A stretch of 64,000 nucleotides of DNA from an uncultured Clostridia bacterium (GCA_948976265.1 CARFUA010000005.1:1-64000), one strand, 5' to 3'; positions 10,015 to 20,737 are shown, counted from the first letter of the stretch. Numbers and translations: made by a program. Notes: generated by a model not told the origin, from the sequence alone.

Positions 10015-10772
10015 AACATAACATCTAATACCATCATGACAATAAATCCTACCGCAACTCCTATCACGCCTAAACTTGATTTTTTTCCTTCTTGCATTTC
10101 TGGCACCAATTCTTCTACCACAACAAAAATCATGGCACCTGCTGCAAAAGCCAATAAATATGGTAAAATCGGAACAACAATATTAATCAGCAAAATTGTT
10201 ATAAATGCTGCAATTGGCTCTACAACACCTGATAAAACTCCATATAAAAATGCTCTCTTTCTAGTATATCCTTCCATTTTCAATGGCATGGAAATAATCG
10301 CACCTTCTGGAATATTTTGAATGCCAATCCCAAGCGCCAGAATAACTGCCTCAAATAACGAAATTCCTGCATTTCCCGCTAAAAATCCTGCAAAGCAAAC
10401 ACCTACTGCCATTCCTTCTGGAATATTATGTAGGGTCACCGAAAATAATAACATGTTTAGCTTTTTTCCATTTGGTCGAGATTCCAATTTTTCTGCCATT
10501 CGATTAATTAAAATTAGAAATATCACACCCAATGCAAATCCAACAGCTGCTGGTAACCACGAAATTTTTCCTTGATTTTCTGCCATTTCAATAGCTGGCA
10601 ACAACAAAGACCAAACACTTGCTGCAATCATAACGCCAGATGCAAAACCAACCAACATTTTTTGAAATTTCTCACTCATATTTTTCTTCATAAAAAATAC
10701 AAAACTACTTCCTAAACTGGTTCCTAAAAATGGTATCAGAACGCCTCCTATACAATACAACATATTTTCCAT
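10008..10772 (-). CDS. ZIP family metal transporter (ZupT-like)
   Basis: This is a 254-residue polytopic protein with about eight hydrophobic helices. It has the two signature metal-site motifs of ZIP proteins, HNIPEG (near residue 114) and QNIPEG (near 152), plus a conserved Glu in VVEPIAAF. ZIP carriers bring divalent cations such as zinc, iron or manganese into the cytoplasm; the specificity cannot be read from sequence. AGGAGG lies eight bases before the ATG. It is a single-gene unit with its own terminator. Confidence 0.9.
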   Translation of the reverse strand: MENMLYCIGGVLIPFLGTSLGSSFVFFMKKNMSEKFQKMLVGFASGVMIAASVWSLLLPAIEMAENQGKISWLPAAVGFALGVIFLILINRMAEKLESRPNGKKLNMLLFSVTLHNIPEGMAVGVCFAGFLAGNAGISLFEAVILALGIGIQNIPEGAIISMPLKMEGYTRKRAFLYGVLSGVVEPIAAFITILLINIVVPILPYLLAFAAGAMIFVVVEELVPEMQEGKKSSLGVIGVAVGFIVMMVLDVMLG

Positions 10773-10824
10773 TTTTTGGGCCTCCTATAGGATATAGTAT
10801 GCAAGTCTTTTACATTATGTTAAT

Positions 10825-11556
10825 CTATTTTGATTCTCTCTTTTTACTCTCCCCTGTCAAATAATCTATTTCAATTCCTGGTTGTTGATTATAGATATAC
10901 ACATTAAAACAAATTCCCTTTCCTTCATCTTCAACAGAAAAAGCCTCCATTTGAACTCCGTTTGCCACCAAATTATTTCCTTCAAAAATTGGTGTTACAC
11001 GATATAATACATGATGTCCCGTTTCTTCCACATAAGCATCCACCTGATTTTCAAATGGCAACATCCCTTCCACATTAAAATAACGCGTTCCTGTTATTAA
11101 ATTTTTTTCATTCGCATTTTCTCCCGCCAATTGGTAACCAATCAAATGACAGCGATTATACAAATATTTTCCTTCCACTAAGTCATCATACCTTACTGTA
11201 TGCCAACCAGTTGGTTTTACATTTCCAATTTCACCACGTTTTTCAGTTGGCATAATTTCTTTACAAATATTCGCAAAAGCCACTCCGCATCTGCCTAATT
11301 CATCTAACTCACTATAATCTTCAAAAGCAGTGGTTGTATAATCACTTTCTTCGAAAAATGGTCTATTTTCATTAATAACAATATAGGGAACCCCTGGAAA
11401 TTCTGGGATTTCATCTAGCTGAAAAGATACTTCTGTTGTTTTTTGGATTTCATGCTCTACATTTTTCCCTAATTCTGTTTGAAGTGCCTCAAAGAAAAAC
11501 ACTACAATTAAGATTATACTTACAACTATACTCTGCTTTTTTCCTATTTTCCTCAT
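10825..11556 (-). CDS. Secreted DNA/RNA non-specific endonuclease
   Basis: A 243-residue protein with an N-terminal hydrophobic segment (residues 8-22) that looks like an uncleaved signal or anchor. The NRCHLIGYQLAGENANEKNLITGT segment region (near residues 140-165) is the core of the NUC family of beta-beta-alpha-metal nucleases, with the catalytic His in RCHLIGYQ and metal-binding Asn in NEKNLI. It probably degrades extracellular nucleic acid. The ribosome binding site is AAAGGAAAAGAAG. It is preceded by a long leader with a near-perfect hairpin (11582-11608). Confidence 0.85.
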   Translation of the reverse strand: MRKIGKKQSIVVSIILIVVFFFEALQTELGKNVEHEIQKTTEVSFQLDEIPEFPGVPYIVINENRPFFEESDYTTTAFEDYSELDELGRCGVAFANICKEIMPTEKRGEIGNVKPTGWHTVRYDDLVEGKYLYNRCHLIGYQLAGENANEKNLITGTRYFNVEGMLPFENQVDAYVEETGHHVLYRVTPIFEGNNLVANGVQMEAFSVEDEGKGICFNVYIYNQQPGIEIDYLTGESKKRESK

Positions 11557-11581
11557 TCTTCTTTTCCTTTTCCAATAAAAT

Positions 11582-11608
11582 AAGATATTCTGTTAAACAG
11601 AATATCTT
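11582..11608. repeat. 27-bp palindrome in the leader of the nuclease gene
   Basis: AAGATATTCTGTT and AACAGAATATCTT are perfect inverted repeats around a single A. It could be a hairpin in the mRNA leader of the nuclease or a dimeric operator. It lies 26 bases upstream of the start codon. Confidence 0.6.
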
Positions 11609-11672
11609 ATTTAAAAAAATATCATATGCAAATTTATTTGTCAAATTTAATATTTCATTCTCGCTATCGGTT

Positions 11673-11701
11673 TCTATTATAGCACATTTTTTGAATTATG
11701 G
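11673..11701 (-). promoter_or_regulatory. Promoter toward the nuclease gene
   Basis: On the minus strand TTGCCA, 17 bases and TATAAT (11678-11673) lead into the nuclease leader. A second, weaker TTGACA-N17-TATTTT lies further downstream on the same strand. Confidence 0.6.
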
Positions 11702-11705
11702 CAAC

Positions 11706-11734
11706 TTGACTTTTTTGTAAAAATATGCTATAAT
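11706..11734 (+). promoter_or_regulatory. Strong promoter pointing into the 3' end of eno, antisense
   Basis: TTGACT (11706-11711), exactly 17 bases, then TATAAT (11729-11734). Transcription would start near 11741 and run antisense through eno. No plus-strand gene follows before 13153. Confidence 0.6.
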
Positions 11735-11759
11735 AAAAGGTTAGGGTATTTTTTATTTA

Positions 11760-13020
11760 TTATATCTCATCTTCAATTGTAATTAATCGATTATATTTTA
11801 CTACACGTTCCGTCCTACAAGGTGCTCCAGATTTGATATATCCTCCATTTACTGCAACCACCAAGTCGCTAATAAAGCTATCTTCTGTTTCTCCAGAACG
11901 ATGCGAAACTACTACTTTATAGCCGTTTTGTTTAGCAACTTCAATACAATCCAACGTCTCTGTAACCGTTCCAATCTGATTTGGTTTAATCAAAATTGTG
12001 TTACCAACTCCATTTCGGATTCCTTTTTCAAAACGTGTTCGATTGGTAACAAAAATGTCATCTCCAACTAACATAACTTTATCTTTTAGTTCATCACTTA
12101 ATTTTTTCCATCCAGCCCAATCTTCTTCTGCTAAGCCATCTTCGATGGAAATGAGTGGATATTTTTCGGTCAACGCTTTTAAATATTGAATCATTTCATC
12201 TGTTGTTTTAAATTCACCTGTTTTCCAAAATGCATATCCTTCGCGATTTTCCTTTTTGGCTGCATCAAACATTTCTGTTGCTGCAACATCGATTGCCAGA
12301 TTAATGTCTTTTCCTGGCTCATAACCAGCATGTTTAATTGCTTCTAATATATATTTGAAGGCTTCTTCTTCATTTTGCAAATCTGGAGCAAAACCGCCTT
12401 CATCTCCAACTCCTGTTGCATATCCATTCACTTTTAAAATTTTCTTTAACGCATGATAAACTTCTGCTCCCATTTGAATCGCTTGTTTTGCATTCGTGGC
12501 ACCTGTTGGCATAATCATAAATTCTTGGATGTTTACGTTATTTTCGGCATGTTTTCCACCATTTAGAATATTCATCATAGGAATTGGCATCATTTTGGCA
12601 TTGACTCCGCCAATGTAGTTATATAGTTGTAATCCTAATGATTCTGCTGCTGCTTTGCAGACTGCAATGGAAACACCTAATGTGGCATTTGCCCCTAATT
12701 TTGACTTATTTTCTCCTGCCATATTGATTAATTCCTCATCAATTCTGATTTGGTCATATACATTCATTCCTTCGATTTTTTTGGCAATTTTTTTATTGAC
12801 ATTATCAACTGCATTTAAAACTCCTTTTCCACCAAAACGTTTGTCGTCATTGTCTCTTAGCTCAACTGCTTCAAAGGTTCCTGTGGATGCACCTGAAGGA
12901 ACAATCGCTTTTCCGAAAGAATCCACCTTCTGTTACCACTTCCACTTGAACGGTTGGATTTCCTCTCGAATCTAAAACTTCAAGTGCTTTCACACTAATA
13001 ATTTTTAAACAATCTTTCAT
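11760..13020 (-). CDS. eno: Enolase (one +1 shift at CGG)
   Basis: Enolase converts 2-phosphoglycerate to phosphoenolpyruvate. Translation starts at 13020 ([20 protein letters not shown]). At codon 36, GGA TTC TTT CGG AAA, the frame breaks. Omitting the C gives TTT GGA AAA, restoring the conserved [13 protein letters not shown] region and a full protein of about 419 residues, normal for the family. Active-site segments are intact: KLGANA, the Mg-binding GDDIFVTN, and [13 protein letters not shown] at 12926 would give a truncated protein lacking the N-terminal domain. An essential glycolytic gene is unlikely to be a pseudogene, so the shift is probably decoded. It is separate from the gap-pgk-tpiA-gpmI run. 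Confidence 0.93.
12913..12915 (-). other. CGG +1 frame-change site in eno (codon 36)
   Basis: In-frame CGG after TTT. Reading GGA as Gly gives the conserved Phe-Gly-Lys-Ala segment. The next base is A. Confidence 0.85.
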
Positions 13021-13152
13021 TTTTACCTCCTAAATTACTTTTGGTTATTATTTCCAAAAAAATGAAAGATATGCAAAACCTCTCTTCATTTGTCTAGTCC
13101 TTTTTTCACAGTTTTGCTTAAATTTCATATTCTATTGAAAAAGGAGGTTTTT

Positions 13153-14190
13153 ATGAAAAAAATATTTTGTTTTTCAATTATTTTAGTCATGATAGTATTT
13201 TTGCCAATTTCTTGTTTTGCTGCGAATTATCGTGGAATGGATGTGAGTAATTGGCAAGGTTCTATCAATTATTCACAGGTGAAAAATTCTGGAATTGAAA
13301 TTGTGTATATTAAGGCAAGTCAAGGAGATTCTATGATAGATTCTCATTTTCGAACCAATTATGAAAATGCAAAAGCCAATGGTTTAAAAATTGGATTATA
13401 TCATTTTTTAACCGCTACTTCTGTAGCAGATGCTGAAACCCAAGCTGAATATTTTGCATCCGTTATTTCTGGAACTTCACCAGATTGCAAATTAGCCATG
13501 GACTTTGAAATTTTTGAAGATTTGAATACGGAAGAAATTAATGCAATTTCGTTTGCTTTTTTGCAAAAAGTTCAATCTTTAACAGGAAAAGAAGTGATTG
13601 TATATAGTAATGCATCCAATGCACGAAATACGTTTAATCGCGAATTAGCTAGCCAATATCCACTTTGGATAGCAGAATATGGAGTAAATTCGCCAAATAC
13701 TGGAATTTGGTCTTCGTATGAAGGATATCAATATAGTGACAGAGGAACTGTACCAGGAATTCGCGGTTTTGTAGACCTCGATACATTTACAGAATCCATT
13801 TTTCTAAGTTCTACAGAAAATATTGCTACACCAGAAAACACCAAAAATGAAATCACTACTTATACCGTTCAACGCGGTGATACTTTAAGCCAAATTGCTT
13901 CTCGTTACGGAACAACCGTTGGAGAAATTGCTGGCTTGAATGGAATTAGCAATCCCAATTTAATTTATGTTGGGCAAGTTTTGAAAATTGATACAACACA
14001 TGATATTTCTGTGGTTACAAGCGACAAATATGAAACGAATCATATTGTCTATACCATTCAATATGGTGATACGCTAACTTCTATTTCTCAGAAATACGAT
14101 GTGCCAATTCGTTGCATTGTGCAATTAAATGATATTACCAATCCCAATTTGATTTATGCTGGTGAACGAATACGAATTGATTTGAATTAA
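13153..14190 (+). CDS. Secreted GH25 lysozyme with two LysM domains
   Basis: This enzyme cleaves the peptidoglycan glycan backbone outside the cell. A signal peptide (residues 1-20, ending CFA) precedes a GH25 domain (about 22-215) with the catalytic acidic residues in GMDVSNWQG and AMDFEIFE. Two LysM modules follow, near residues 237-280 ([13 protein letters not shown]) and 298-342 ([13 protein letters not shown]). An upstream ATG exists, but the start at 13153 has AAAGGAGG at ideal distance and begins the signal peptide. It is divergent from eno and ends in a strong terminator. All CGG trinucleotides are out of phase. Confidence 0.92.
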   Translation: MKKIFCFSIILVMIVFLPISCFAANYRGMDVSNWQGSINYSQVKNSGIEIVYIKASQGDSMIDSHFRTNYENAKANGLKIGLYHFLTATSVADAETQAEYFASVISGTSPDCKLAMDFEIFEDLNTEEINAISFAFLQKVQSLTGKEVIVYSNASNARNTFNRELASQYPLWIAEYGVNSPNTGIWSSYEGYQYSDRGTVPGIRGFVDLDTFTESIFLSSTENIATPENTKNEITTYTVQRGDTLSQIASRYGTTVGEIAGLNGISNPNLIYVGQVLKIDTTHDISVVTSDKYETNHIVYTIQYGDTLTSISQKYDVPIRCIVQLNDITNPNLIYAGERIRIDLN

Positions 14191-14197
14191 CTAGTCA

Positions 14198-14234
14198 ACA
14201 AAGGGTGCGAAAAGTCGCACCCTTTGTTTTATTT
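14198..14234. terminator. Bidirectional terminator between lysozyme and yezG-like gene
   Basis: A perfect 13-bp stem (14198-14210 with 14215-14227; ACAAAGGGTGCGA) and a 4-base loop, followed by T-rich sequence on the plus side and by the complement on the other. Confidence 0.88.
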
Positions 14235-14978
14235 TTTCTTCCAATTTAAGATTTGATTATTTACTGATTCTTCTTCATCTTCTAGTTCAATAATATCTTC
14301 AATGACTCTTTTTTTCTTTAAAAATCGATTTTTCTTTTTATGTTTCCTTTCTTCTTCCCTTTCAGACTGCGCTATTGCTTCTTCAACAGATAACGTTTTT
14401 TCAAAATCGACAATGTTCTTGACAGGCATATTATACATTCCTTCTATATATACATCTTTTTTAGGAATTTGCACTTCGGAAATAAATTGCTTATACCTTT
14501 CAATAATTTTTCGATCTCTTCTGCTAAATAAATTCAAATCGGATTTTAAATAGTCATATCGCCAAATCAAATGTCTTTCATAAGAATCAAATTCCGAATT
14601 GTTCAAATCTTCATAATCATATTCTATTTTAAATTGAAAATTCTGAATTGAAATCGTTATATTCGTCCATTTTTTTTGCTTTTTCAGTATCCATATTTGT
14701 CTTAAAATTTTAATTGTATTATACAAATCAACAATTAATTTTGTATATGCATCTTCATCAATATTAAACGCATTTGGTATTTCATAGCAATTTACTGCTT
14801 TTTTCTTGATTAGTCCTTTTGGAAAATAGTAAAAATACATTTCTCCTGCTGACCTTTTTTGTGGTATATCTATAAATGACGCATATAGATATACACTTTC
14901 CCATTTTTCTGGTATGATATAAAATAACTTTTTTTGGATTTCTGAATAAATTTCCTTTTCCTCTGTTAAATTTACCAT
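14229..14978 (-). CDS. YezG/DUF600-like immunity protein with C-terminal extension
   Basis: The first ~170 residues resemble the YezG family, which neutralises LXG-type polymorphic toxins in Bacillus. The IPEKWESVYLYA opening, YFYYFPKG, the IPNAFNIDEDAY segment and the YEDLN...ERHLIWRY motif all match in order. A charged Lys/Glu-rich tail of about 75 residues follows, unlike the short classical form. No LXG toxin gene lies nearby, so it is an orphan immunity gene or has another role. It sits 14 bases after gpmI and may be co-transcribed with the glycolytic run. Confidence 0.7.
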   Translation of the reverse strand: MVNLTEEKEIYSEIQKKLFYIIPEKWESVYLYASFIDIPQKRSAGEMYFYYFPKGLIKKKAVNCYEIPNAFNIDEDAYTKLIVDLYNTIKILRQIWILKKQKKWTNITISIQNFQFKIEYDYEDLNNSEFDSYERHLIWRYDYLKSDLNLFSRRDRKIIERYKQFISEVQIPKKDVYIEGMYNMPVKNIVDFEKTLSVEEAIAQSEREEERKHKKKNRFLKKKRVIEDIIELEDEEESVNNQILNWKKK

Positions 14979-14992
14979 AAATTTCTCCTACG

Positions 14993-16525
14993 TTAATTGG
15001 TTAGCAAACTTTCACCTGTCATCTCTTCTGGTTTTTCTAACCCCATAATATCTAACATAGTTGGTGCTAAATCTGCTAATCTGCCTTCTTTAATTTTTCG
15101 ATTTTCTATTCCAACAATGGCAAGTGGAACTGGATTTGTTGTGTGAGCTGTGTGTGGTTCTCCTGTTTTATAATCAACCATTTGCTCTGCATTTCCATGG
15201 TCTGCAGTGATTAAAAGTACACCATTTACACTTTCCACAGCCTCTACCACACGATTTACACATTCATCAATGGTTTCCAATGCTTTTGTTGCGGCTTCTA
15301 TATTTCCAGTATGACCTACCATATCTGGATTTGCATAATTTAGAATAATACAATCATATTTTTGAGATTGAATTGCTTGAATTACTTTTTCTGTCACTTC
15401 ATAAGCACTCATTTCAGGTTTCATGTCATAGGTTTCTACTTTAGGTGATGGCACTAATATTCTATCTTCTCCTGGATATTGTTTTTCTTCACCACCATTA
15501 AAGAAAAAGGTAACATGGGCGTATTTTTCTGTTTCTGCAATACGTAATTGTGTCATCCCTTTTTGACTAATATATTCTCCAAATGTGTTCGTGATTTCAT
15601 CTTTTTTGAAAGCGATTTCAACATTTGGCATTGTTTCATCATATGGTGTCATGCATACAAAAAATGTGTTTATTTTTTCTGTGTTAAAACCATCAAAAGT
15701 TGAATCAACAATACTTCTTGTAATTTCGCGAGCTCTATCTGGTCTGAAATTAAAGAATATTATAGAATCGTTTTCTTCTACTTTTGCGATTGGTTCACCA
15801 TTTTTATTAGTAATTACAGTTGGAACAACAAATTCGTCAAACACTTCTTTTTGATAAGATTCCTCAATTGCGTTTGTGACTGTAAGCGCTTTTTCTCCTT
15901 CTCCTCTTACGATAGCATTATAAGCTTTTTCAACTCTTTCCCATCTTTTGTCTCTGTCCATACTATAGAATCTTCCTGAAATTGTGGCAATTTCTCCAAT
16001 TCCTTTTTCTTTCATTTTGCTCTCTAATTCAGCAATGTATGATTCTCCTGAAGCAGGTGGTGTATCTCTACCATCTAAAAAACAATGTACATATACATTT
16101 TCGAAATCTTTTCTTTTCGCCATTTCTAATAATCCATATAAATGTCGATTATGACTGTGAACACCACCATCTGATACTAATCCCATAATATGTAGTTTGG
16201 AATTATGTTTTTTGCAATTTTCTATGGCAGCTACAAATTCTGGTTTGCTAAAAAACTCCCCATCTTCAATTGATTTTGTAATTTTTGCTAAATCCTGATA
16301 AATAATTCTTCCTGCTCCAATATTCGTGTGTCCCACTTCTGAATTTCCCATTTGTCCTTCTGGCAATCCAACATCGGTTCCACTTGTATGAATAACGGTA
16401 TTTGGATTTTCTTTCAAAATTCTATCTAGGTTTGGAATGCCAGCTATTTTAACTGCGTTTCCTTCTTCTTGCTCATTGATTCCAAAACCGTCTAATATCA
16501 TTAACATTGTTAATTTTTTGTCCAT
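14993..16525 (-). CDS. gpmI: 2,3-bisphosphoglycerate-independent phosphoglycerate mutase
   Basis: It interconverts 3- and 2-phosphoglycerate using two Mn ions. The start at 16525 (MDKKLTMLMILDGFG) is preferred because AAAGGAG precedes it and the product is then 510 residues, the family norm. The metal-binding DGFG and the phosphoserine loop GNSEVGHTNIGAGR are present. So are the DGRDTPP segment, NFRPDRAREI, and the C-terminal metal ligands in TADHGNAEQM and HTTNPVP. It is part of the gap-pgk-tpiA-gpmI run. It has one out-of-phase CGG and no frame break. Confidence 0.97.
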   Translation of the reverse strand: MDKKLTMLMILDGFGINEQEEGNAVKIAGIPNLDRILKENPNTVIHTSGTDVGLPEGQMGNSEVGHTNIGAGRIIYQDLAKITKSIEDGEFFSKPEFVAAIENCKKHNSKLHIMGLVSDGGVHSHNRHLYGLLEMAKRKDFENVYVHCFLDGRDTPPASGESYIAELESKMKEKGIGEIATISGRFYSMDRDKRWERVEKAYNAIVRGEGEKALTVTNAIEESYQKEVFDEFVVPTVITNKNGEPIAKVEENDSIIFFNFRPDRAREITRSIVDSTFDGFNTEKINTFFVCMTPYDETMPNVEIAFKKDEITNTFGEYISQKGMTQLRIAETEKYAHVTFFFNGGEEKQYPGEDRILVPSPKVETYDMKPEMSAYEVTEKVIQAIQSQKYDCIILNYANPDMVGHTGNIEAATKALETIDECVNRVVEAVESVNGVLLITADHGNAEQMVDYKTGEPHTAHTTNPVPLAIVGIENRKIKEGRLADLAPTMLDIMGLEKPEEMTGESLLTN

Positions 16526-16628
16526 TTCTTTTACTCCTTTTTCATGGTATAGATTTTGCCTATACCAAACTTCCTCTTTTATATTATTCAAAATTTACAA
16601 TTTTGGCGAATTTATTTTTACGCTATTT

Positions 16629-17381
16629 CTATTGATTATAATTTACAATTTTACTAAATTCATCTGGTTTTAAACTAGCACCACCAACTAATCCACCATC
16701 AATGTCTGACATGGAAAATAGTTCTTTTGCATTAGAAGATTTCACACTTCCTCCATATTGAATAATCACTTCTTCTGCAACTTCTTTTCCATAATTTTTT
16801 TCAATTTCTTGACGAATTTCTTTGATACTATTATTGGCATCTTCTGAAGTTGCTGTTTTTCCCGTACCAATCGCCCAGATTGGCTCATAGGCTATAATTG
16901 TATTTTTGACTTGGTTTTCGGTTAAGCCTTCTAAAGCAAGTCGGGTTTGATTTGTGATGATTTCGGTAGTTTTTCCAGCTTCTCTTTCTTCTAATGTTTC
17001 ACCAACACAAACGATTGGTTTTAACTCATTTTCAAAAGCTGATTTTATTTTTTTATTGACGCTTTCATCCGTTTCTGCAAAATATTGTCTTCTTTCTGAA
17101 TGTCCAATAATCACATATTCAACACCAATTGATTTTAACATTTTTCCAGAAACTTCACCTGTATAGGCTCCATTTTCTGCCCAGTGCATATTTTGTGCTC
17201 CTATTTTAATGTTGGTATCTTGTGCATAATTTAAGCAATAGAATAAATCAGTATATGGCACACATAAAATAACTTCGTTTTTTGTGTCTTTCACCAATTT
17301 TTCAAATGTTTCAATATATTCAATGGCTTCATTGGGAAGCATATTCATCTTCCAGTTTCCAGCAATTACTTTTTTACGCAT
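16629..17381 (-). CDS. tpiA: Triosephosphate isomerase
   Basis: The 250-residue TIM barrel interconverts dihydroxyacetone phosphate and glyceraldehyde 3-phosphate. Visible landmarks are GNWKMN (catalytic Lys), IGHSERR (catalytic His), AYEPIWAIGTGKT (catalytic Glu and flexible loop) and the phosphate-binding YGGSV and GGLVGGASL. AGGAGG lies at ideal spacing. The gene follows the Nudix gene by 12 bases and precedes gpmI, so it belongs to the glycolytic transcription unit. Confidence 0.97.
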   Translation of the reverse strand: MRKKVIAGNWKMNMLPNEAIEYIETFEKLVKDTKNEVILCVPYTDLFYCLNYAQDTNIKIGAQNMHWAENGAYTGEVSGKMLKSIGVEYVIIGHSERRQYFAETDESVNKKIKSAFENELKPIVCVGETLEEREAGKTTEIITNQTRLALEGLTENQVKNTIIAYEPIWAIGTGKTATSEDANNSIKEIRQEIEKNYGKEVAEEVIIQYGGSVKSSNAKELFSMSDIDGGLVGGASLKPDEFSKIVNYNQ

Positions 17382-17393
17382 ATTGATTTCCTC

Positions 17394-17942
17394 CTAATTT
17401 CTATTTTCTAAATTTTCTAGTATTTCCCAGAAATATTTTTCAAAAAATATTCCTGTAAATTGCAAATCGTATTTATCTTTATTTTGACATATTTCTCTTA
17501 TTTCGTCAATAGAAAAATATTTGACATCCGCAACTTCGGTTTCTTGTAGCACAAATTCGTTAATTTTCTTATCTGTTTTTAGTAAAAATAAATAATCAAA
17601 CTTGTTATTAATATGGTTTCCTCTGCTACGCATTGTTTTTTTTATATCGATTAATTTAAAATCCTCTAACTTTAAATTTCTAATTCCTAATTCTTCTTCT
17701 TCTGTTTCTCGCATAGCCGCTTGTTTTACATCTTCTCCACTTTCAACATGACCAGCTGTTAAACTCCACATATTCGGAGCTACTTTTTTAGCTGCTCTTT
17801 TTTGAAGCAATATTTGTTTTGCGTGATTCATAATAACTACTGAAATTTCTCTATGCCGTAATCCTTTTTCATGAATCTCGCTTCTATCTGCTTTTATAGC
17901 AGTTATTTGGTTATTTTCATCCACAATATCTAGTAATTCCAT
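17394..17942 (-). CDS. Nudix hydrolase with altered Nudix box and an unshifted CGG
   Basis: A 182-residue Nudix protein of the YfcD/IDI-like type: DIVDENNQ start, KGLRHREISVVI, then the Nudix box GHVESGEDVKQAAMRE. Two oddities are visible. The box continues T-EEEE-LGI where the consensus REUXEEXGU allows three Glu; four GAA codons in a row point to a one-codon expansion that displaces the metal ligands. Also, Arg29 in LRHR is encoded by an in-frame CGG (17856-17858), and here the frame does not change. The gene may be losing function, or CGG is still readable as Arg. It sits between a CYTH gene and tpiA. Confidence 0.82.
   Translation of the reverse strand: MELLDIVDENNQITAIKADRSEIHEKGLRHREISVVIMNHAKQILLQKRAAKKVAPNMWSLTAGHVESGEDVKQAAMRETEEEELGIRNLKLEDFKLIDIKKTMRSRGNHINNKFDYLFLLKTDKKINEFVLQETEVADVKYFSIDEIREICQNKDKYDLQFTGIFFEKYFWEILENLENRN
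17856..17858 (-). other. In-frame CGG without frame change (Nudix gene)
   Basis: Context TTA CGG CAT. The same frame continues to the end of the gene, and homologous LRHR sequences support Arg. It is the clearest exception to the CGG +1 rule in this window. Confidence 0.75.
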
Positions 17943-17949
17943 TTTTTCC

Positions 17950-18456
17950 TCAATTATTTTCCAATATTTCTATTACATCCGAAATTTTACAAAGCTGTGC
18001 ATTTTTATAACGTACATCAAATGTTACATCTTTTCCAAACCATTCTGGTGCCTTAAATTGATTTGCTTTTTCCTCAGATTCAAATTCTACCTCAACTACT
18101 TCTAAACCTTTTAAAAATCCATCAAAAATATCAATTTCTGCAACCAAACCATTGCCTAGTGGAACCAAATAACGGTCTTTTTCTATCATTCTTCCATCAA
18201 TTTTGGTTTTTAAATGTTGATAAGCTTCCTCTGTTATTGGTAATTCTATTTCTTTCGATATACTTGCAACATTTAAGTCTGTGCTTTGTTTAAATTTATA
18301 ACATAAGATATATTTTTCATTATATTTTCTAACACGTAACACTGGTGCTGAGCAAGTATTTAAATAGCCTTGCTCAATTCTCACCTTCTCGTAACTTTCT
18401 AAATTTTCAGGTAATTTTTGAATTAAATATTTTTTCTCAATTTCATTTTGACTCAT
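17950..18456 (-). CDS. CYTH domain protein (triphosphate tunnel enzyme)
   Basis: A 168-residue protein opening with the diagnostic ExExK pattern (EIEKKYLI, residues 5-12). Alternating charged beta strands follow (VRIEQGYL, VLRVRKYN, YKFKQ, SKEIELPI, EKDRYLVP, AEIDIFDG, VEVEFESEE), typical of the eight-stranded triphosphate tunnel of CYTH enzymes. Members hydrolyse tripolyphosphate, ThTP or ATP; the substrate here is unknown. AAGGAAG precedes the ATG. It lies between pgk and the Nudix gene with gaps of 8-12 bases, so it shares their transcript. Confidence 0.87.
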   Translation of the reverse strand: MSQNEIEKKYLIQKLPENLESYEKVRIEQGYLNTCSAPVLRVRKYNEKYILCYKFKQSTDLNVASISKEIELPITEEAYQHLKTKIDGRMIEKDRYLVPLGNGLVAEIDIFDGFLKGLEVVEVEFESEEKANQFKAPEWFGKDVTFDVRYKNAQLCKISDVIEILENN

Positions 18457-18468
18457 ACTATAACTTCC

Positions 18469-19653
18469 TTATTTCTCTTGTAATGCTTCAATTCCTGGTA
18501 ATTTTTTACCTTCTAAAAATTCTAAGCTTGCTCCTCCACCAGTTGAAATATGCGTGAATTTTTCTGCTAATCCTGCTTTTTCAACAGCTGCTGCAGAATC
18601 TCCTCCACCAATAATTTTAACTGCATCGACATTAGCTAATGTTTCAGCAATTGCATTTGTTCCTATTGCAAATTGCTCAAATTCAAACAATCCCAAAGGT
18701 CCATTCCATACAACTGTTTTTGCATTTTTTAATTCTTCTGCATACAATTTTATAGTTTCTTCGCCAATATCAAATCCTTCCCAACCATCTGGAATTTCTG
18801 TATAGTTTACATTTTTGCTCTCTGTATCTGCTGAAAATTCTTTTCCAATTTTAGTATCTACTGGCAACATGAATTTAACACCTTTGGCTTTAGCTTTTTC
18901 CATTAGTTCTTTTGCTAAATCTAACTTGTCTTCTTCACAAATAGAATTTCCAACATTATATCCCATAGATTTAAAGAAAGTATAGGCCATTGCACCACCA
19001 ATCAATAATGTGTCTACTTTTTCTAGTAAACTGTTGATGACACCAATTTTATCTGAAACCTTCTTTCCTCCAAGGATTGCTACAAATGGTTTTTCTGGAT
19101 TTTCCAAAGCGGTTCCTAAAAAGTTCAATTCTTTTTCAATCAAAAATCCAGATACAGCTGGCAAATAGCTTGCTACACCCGTCGTTGAGCTATGCGCTCT
19201 GTGAGCTGTTCCAAACGCATCATTGACAAAAACTTCTGCCAAAGAAGCAAATTTTTTCGATAATTCTTCATCATTTTTTTCTTCGCCAGCTTCAAATCGA
19301 ACATTTTCAAGAAGTAGTACTTCTCCTTCTTTTAATTCAGAAGCAAGTTTGTTCGCATCTTCTCCTACAACATCCTGACTAAGTTTTACTTCTTTTCCCA
19401 ATAATTTTGATAATTCTTCTGCTACAATATTTAATGAAAACTCTGGCTTTACTTCTCCCTTTGGGCGTCCTAAGTGGGAGCATAAAATAACTTTGCAATT
19501 ATTTTCAATTAAATATTGAATCGTAGGCAAAGCTGCAACAATTCTTCGATTATCTGTGATTTTTCTGGTTTCATTATAAGGAACGTTAAAATCACATCTT
19601 ACCAATACTTTTTTACCTTTTAAATCAATATCTTTTACTGTCTTTTTGTTCAT
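18469..19653 (-). CDS. pgk: Phosphoglycerate kinase
   Basis: It makes ATP and 3-phosphoglycerate from 1,3-bisphosphoglycerate. The start at 19653 ([19 protein letters not shown]) has AAGGAGG at good spacing; an upstream in-frame codon lacks one. The product is 394 residues. Signatures are [18 protein letters not shown], the hinge and [14 protein letters not shown], the nucleotide site GGAMAYTF and the terminal GGGDSAAA and STGGGASLE. It lies 73 bases downstream of gap. Confidence 0.97.
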   Translation of the reverse strand: MNKKTVKDIDLKGKKVLVRCDFNVPYNETRKITDNRRIVAALPTIQYLIENNCKVILCSHLGRPKGEVKPEFSLNIVAEELSKLLGKEVKLSQDVVGEDANKLASELKEGEVLLLENVRFEAGEEKNDEELSKKFASLAEVFVNDAFGTAHRAHSSTTGVASYLPAVSGFLIEKELNFLGTALENPEKPFVAILGGKKVSDKIGVINSLLEKVDTLLIGGAMAYTFFKSMGYNVGNSICEEDKLDLAKELMEKAKAKGVKFMLPVDTKIGKEFSADTESKNVNYTEIPDGWEGFDIGEETIKLYAEELKNAKTVVWNGPLGLFEFEQFAIGTNAIAETLANVDAVKIIGGGDSAAAVEKAGLAEKFTHISTGGGASLEFLEGKKLPGIEALQEK

Positions 19654-19726
19654 TTTTCTTTCCTCCTTTAAATACATAAGAGTCGACTTTTCATCAGCCG
19701 ACCTCTTACATTACACACTATTCAAA

Positions 19727-20737
<1,011 letters not shown>

